A DNA stretch of 64,000 nucleotides, from contig JAYWHX010000184.1 of assembly GCA_043777375.1 (NCBI GenBank), positions 21,392-85,391 of the forward strand. Reading direction: 5' to 3'. Both the position numbers and the translations under genes were made by a program. The stretch is from TH-plancto1 sp043777375 (lineage in GTDB: Bacteria > Planctomycetota > Planctomycetia > Planctomycetales > Planctomycetaceae). This document shows positions 62,476 to 64,000 of the stretch, in pieces (the first letter of the stretch is position 1; every line of letters begins with the position of its first letter). The notes under the pieces are model-generated. The model did no database searches, had not been told where the DNA came from, and saw only the letters and a list, made by a program, of their open reading frames with translations.

Positions 62476-63906
62476 TCAGATCCCCGGAACTTTGACGGGG
62501 AACTGGGCGTTGTCTTTCATCTCTCGCCGGAGGATCTCCTCCGCAGCCTGGATGACCTCCGGACGCTGAGCTGCGAGATCGGTCGCCTCACCGGGGTCCT
62601 GTCGAAGATCGTAGACTTCCCACGGGTTGGCCTGCTGGGGGCGATTCAGGTTTGTCCGCATGGCCTTTAGATCGCCGATACGCACGGCGACTTGTCCACC
62701 GTACTCGGGAAAGACCCAGACCAGTGGATTCCGGGGAGTCTGCTCTCCTTGTCCCGTCAGCGTCGGCCAGATGCTGACGCCATCCAGCCCCGACGGTGCG
62801 TCAATCCCGACCGCCGCGCACAGCGTCGGGAACTGATCTGGGAAGTAGGTTGGAAAGTCACTCGTCGTCCCCGGGGCAACGCGACCGGGCCAACGAACAA
62901 TCAACGGGACGCGAATCCCGCCTTCGTGGACGCTCCCTTTACGAGCTCGCAAACCCGCTGTGCTGGCGAAAAAGTTCGTATCCGCCCCGCCGACACCGAG
63001 ATCCGGATCAGCTGCGTGGCTATGCGTGGCTCCATTGTCGCTCGTGAAGACAACAAGGGTGTCTTTTGAGAGATCGAGTTCATCGAGCGTCCGCAGTATG
63101 GTTCCGACATGCTCATCCAGGCTGGTAATCATCGCGGCATAGCCGGCTCGTGGGCGAGGGTAGGGCGTGTATCCAGACTGCCCGCGATAGGGCCGGGTGT
63201 CCCACTCTTGCGGATACGTTTCCACGATCCGGCGCGGTGGGTGCATGGCCACGTGCGGCTCGATGAACGGCAGGTACAGAAAGAATGGCTGGTCGCGGTG
63301 GTCCTTCAGGAATTCGATAGCTTCGTCCAGCATGAGATCCGGGGCGTAGTGCTGCCCCTCCCAGTCCTCGTAGCGAACCTCTCCCTCGGGCTGCTTCATG
63401 TTGCGAGGGATCGCGGGAGAATTCAGAGGCACCTTGTCGGTATTGCGCCACAGATGAGGTGGGTAGTAGCTGTGCGCGACAGCCTGGCAGTTGTAGCCGA
63501 AGAAGTGGTCAATCCCCTGATGATGAGGAGCCCCCGTCGAGTCGACCGGGCCCAGTCCCCACTTGCCCATCGCTCCCGTGACATAGCCAGCAGCTTTGAG
63601 AGTCAAGGGCAGGGTGAGCGTCCCAGCTGTGAGTGGGTGTTGTCCTTCGCCGGGCTTTCCATCCGGTCCAGTCACCTGCTTGTTGCCTCGAATCTGTGCA
63701 TGACCCAGATGCAGGCCAGTCATCAACGTACATCGCGAGGGAGCGCACACGGGAGCCCCCGAGTAGGCATTTGTGAACCGCATTCCCTGGCTTGCCAACC
63801 GGTCCAGATGCGGCGTGCGAATCTTCGTCTGCCCGTAACACCCGAGCTCACCCCAGCCGAGATCGTCCGCCAGGATAAAGACGATGTGGGGACGCTGTGG
63901 TGACAG
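62476..63906 (-). CDS. Sulfatase (arylsulfatase A-type), start codon unclear
   Basis: About 476 residues. Alkaline phosphatase-fold sulfatase: IVFILADDLGWGELGC with the metal Asp pair, the formylglycine motif CAPSR (Cys about 54, followed by CTLMTGLHLGH), GKWGLGP, FLYLPFIEPHVAMHPP, and LVVFTSDNGATHSH with Asp-Asn metal ligands. Cleaves sulfate esters, a signature activity of planctomycetes. No signal peptide is visible, so the protein seems cytoplasmic unless the true N-terminus is missing. The frame is open to 63933 but has no ATG, GTG or TTG before the essential LADDLG; CTG at 63906 is the most sensible start, and an ATG at 63917 is in the wrong frame. Confidence 0.85.
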   Translation of the reverse strand: MSPQRPHIVFILADDLGWGELGCYGQTKIRTPHLDRLASQGMRFTNAYSGAPVCAPSRCTLMTGLHLGHAQIRGNKQVTGPDGKPGEGQHPLTAGTLTLPLTLKAAGYVTGAMGKWGLGPVDSTGAPHHQGIDHFFGYNCQAVAHSYYPPHLWRNTDKVPLNSPAIPRNMKQPEGEVRYEDWEGQHYAPDLMLDEAIEFLKDHRDQPFFLYLPFIEPHVAMHPPRRIVETYPQEWDTRPYRGQSGYTPYPRPRAGYAAMITSLDEHVGTILRTLDELDLSKDTLVVFTSDNGATHSHAADPDLGVGGADTNFFASTAGLRARKGSVHEGGIRVPLIVRWPGRVAPGTTSDFPTYFPDQFPTLCAAVGIDAPSGLDGVSIWPTLTGQGEQTPRNPLVWVFPEYGGQVAVRIGDLKAMRTNLNRPQQANPWEVYDLRQDPGEATDLAAQRPEVIQAAEEILRREMKDNAQFPVKVPGI

Positions 63907-63916
63907 GCGGTACGCA

Positions 63917-64000
63917 TCAAACGGTGAGTCTTTTCAGGACATCAAGGATGTAGTTAGGGTCGAGGGCGGCTTTGAAGCGTTTGTTTTTGGCACCGATTTT
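63917..64000 (-). CDS. C-terminal end of an unidentified gene (cut by window edge)
   Basis: The last 27 codons read KIGAKNKRFKAALDPNYILDVLKRLTV then TGA (63919-63917). The TGA overlaps an ATG (TGATG), suggesting coupling to a downstream gene, although that ATG is not in the sulfatase frame. Too short to identify. Confidence 0.4.
   Translation of the reverse strand, partial: KIGAKNKRFKAALDPNYILDVLKRLTV

Overview
This 64 kb window looks like part of a planctomycete chromosome, most likely Planctomycetales. That assignment is an inference from protein content, since no rRNA gene is present: a DUF1598 protein, an N-terminally anchored GspE-like ATPase, a squalene-cyclase-fold membrane protein, SMP-30-like secreted propellers, a one-cysteine sulfatase, a PknB-type kinase with a large extracytoplasmic domain, and many short dispersed palindromes between genes. 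Base composition is moderately GC-rich and even. I see no tRNA, rRNA, CRISPR array, prophage or integron. The only mobile-type element is a REP-associated tyrosine transposase (RAYT) with its REP array.

Layout. 0-3.2 kb: 3' end of an alpha-2-macroglobulin gene and a cyclase-fold membrane protein. 3.4-7.5 kb (minus): a sigma-54 activator without a sensor domain, a TPR membrane protein, an SMP-30-like protein and a CYTH protein. 7.7-15.2 kb: a SpoIIM-family gene diverging from the RDD, membrane protein, DUF4129, DUF4350, MoxR, DUF58 cluster. 15.3-17.8 kb: TVP38 protein, alpha/beta hydrolase and an orphan. 17.8-25.0 kb (minus): a large secreted/membrane protein, ABC ATPase, ABC permease and a HEAT-repeat protein. 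25.3-32.8 kb (plus): frr, GspE-like ATPase, CvpA-like protein, Dabb protein, GH5 hydrolase, an HD-GYP phosphodiesterase and a degenerate HD-GYP partner. 33.5-40.5 kb: methyltransferase, coiled-coil protein, SMP-30-like protein, hemX-like, hemA, STAS protein and a serine hydrolase. 40.6-48.2 kb (minus): DUF695, RAYT plus REP array, nuclease-like/DUF4268 protein, LarA-family protein and a long 2OG-Fe(II) oxygenase. 48.6-52.3 kb (plus): DUF1598 protein and a TadG-like von Willebrand A protein. 52.3-58.6 kb (minus): recJ, DUF455 and a channel-like membrane protein, then a Ser/Thr kinase with a small conserved protein. 58.7-64 kb: metallophosphoesterase, metal-binding lipoprotein, DUF2007/zinc-ribbon protein, rdgB and a sulfatase, with the tail of one more gene at the edge.

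How the genes fit together. Several blocks look like functional units because their genes overlap or nearly touch: the MoxR/DUF58 cluster (envelope protein maturation or chaperoning), the ABC exporter with the 878-residue protein and HEAT protein, hemX-hemA (tetrapyrrole synthesis), the two HD-GYP-type proteins (cyclic-di-GMP turnover and probably sensing), and recJ-DUF455-channel-like.

The most unusual signals are (i) the RAYT flanked on both sides by REPs, including three alternating inverted pairs with a period near 260 bp; (ii) a dispersed repeat that provides the stop codon and the last residues (PPAL, stop) of two unrelated genes; (iii) a second palindrome family, one copy of which is translated as the C-terminal tail of the hemX-like protein; (iv) a likely ATT start codon in the RDD gene and no usable start codon in the sulfatase gene.
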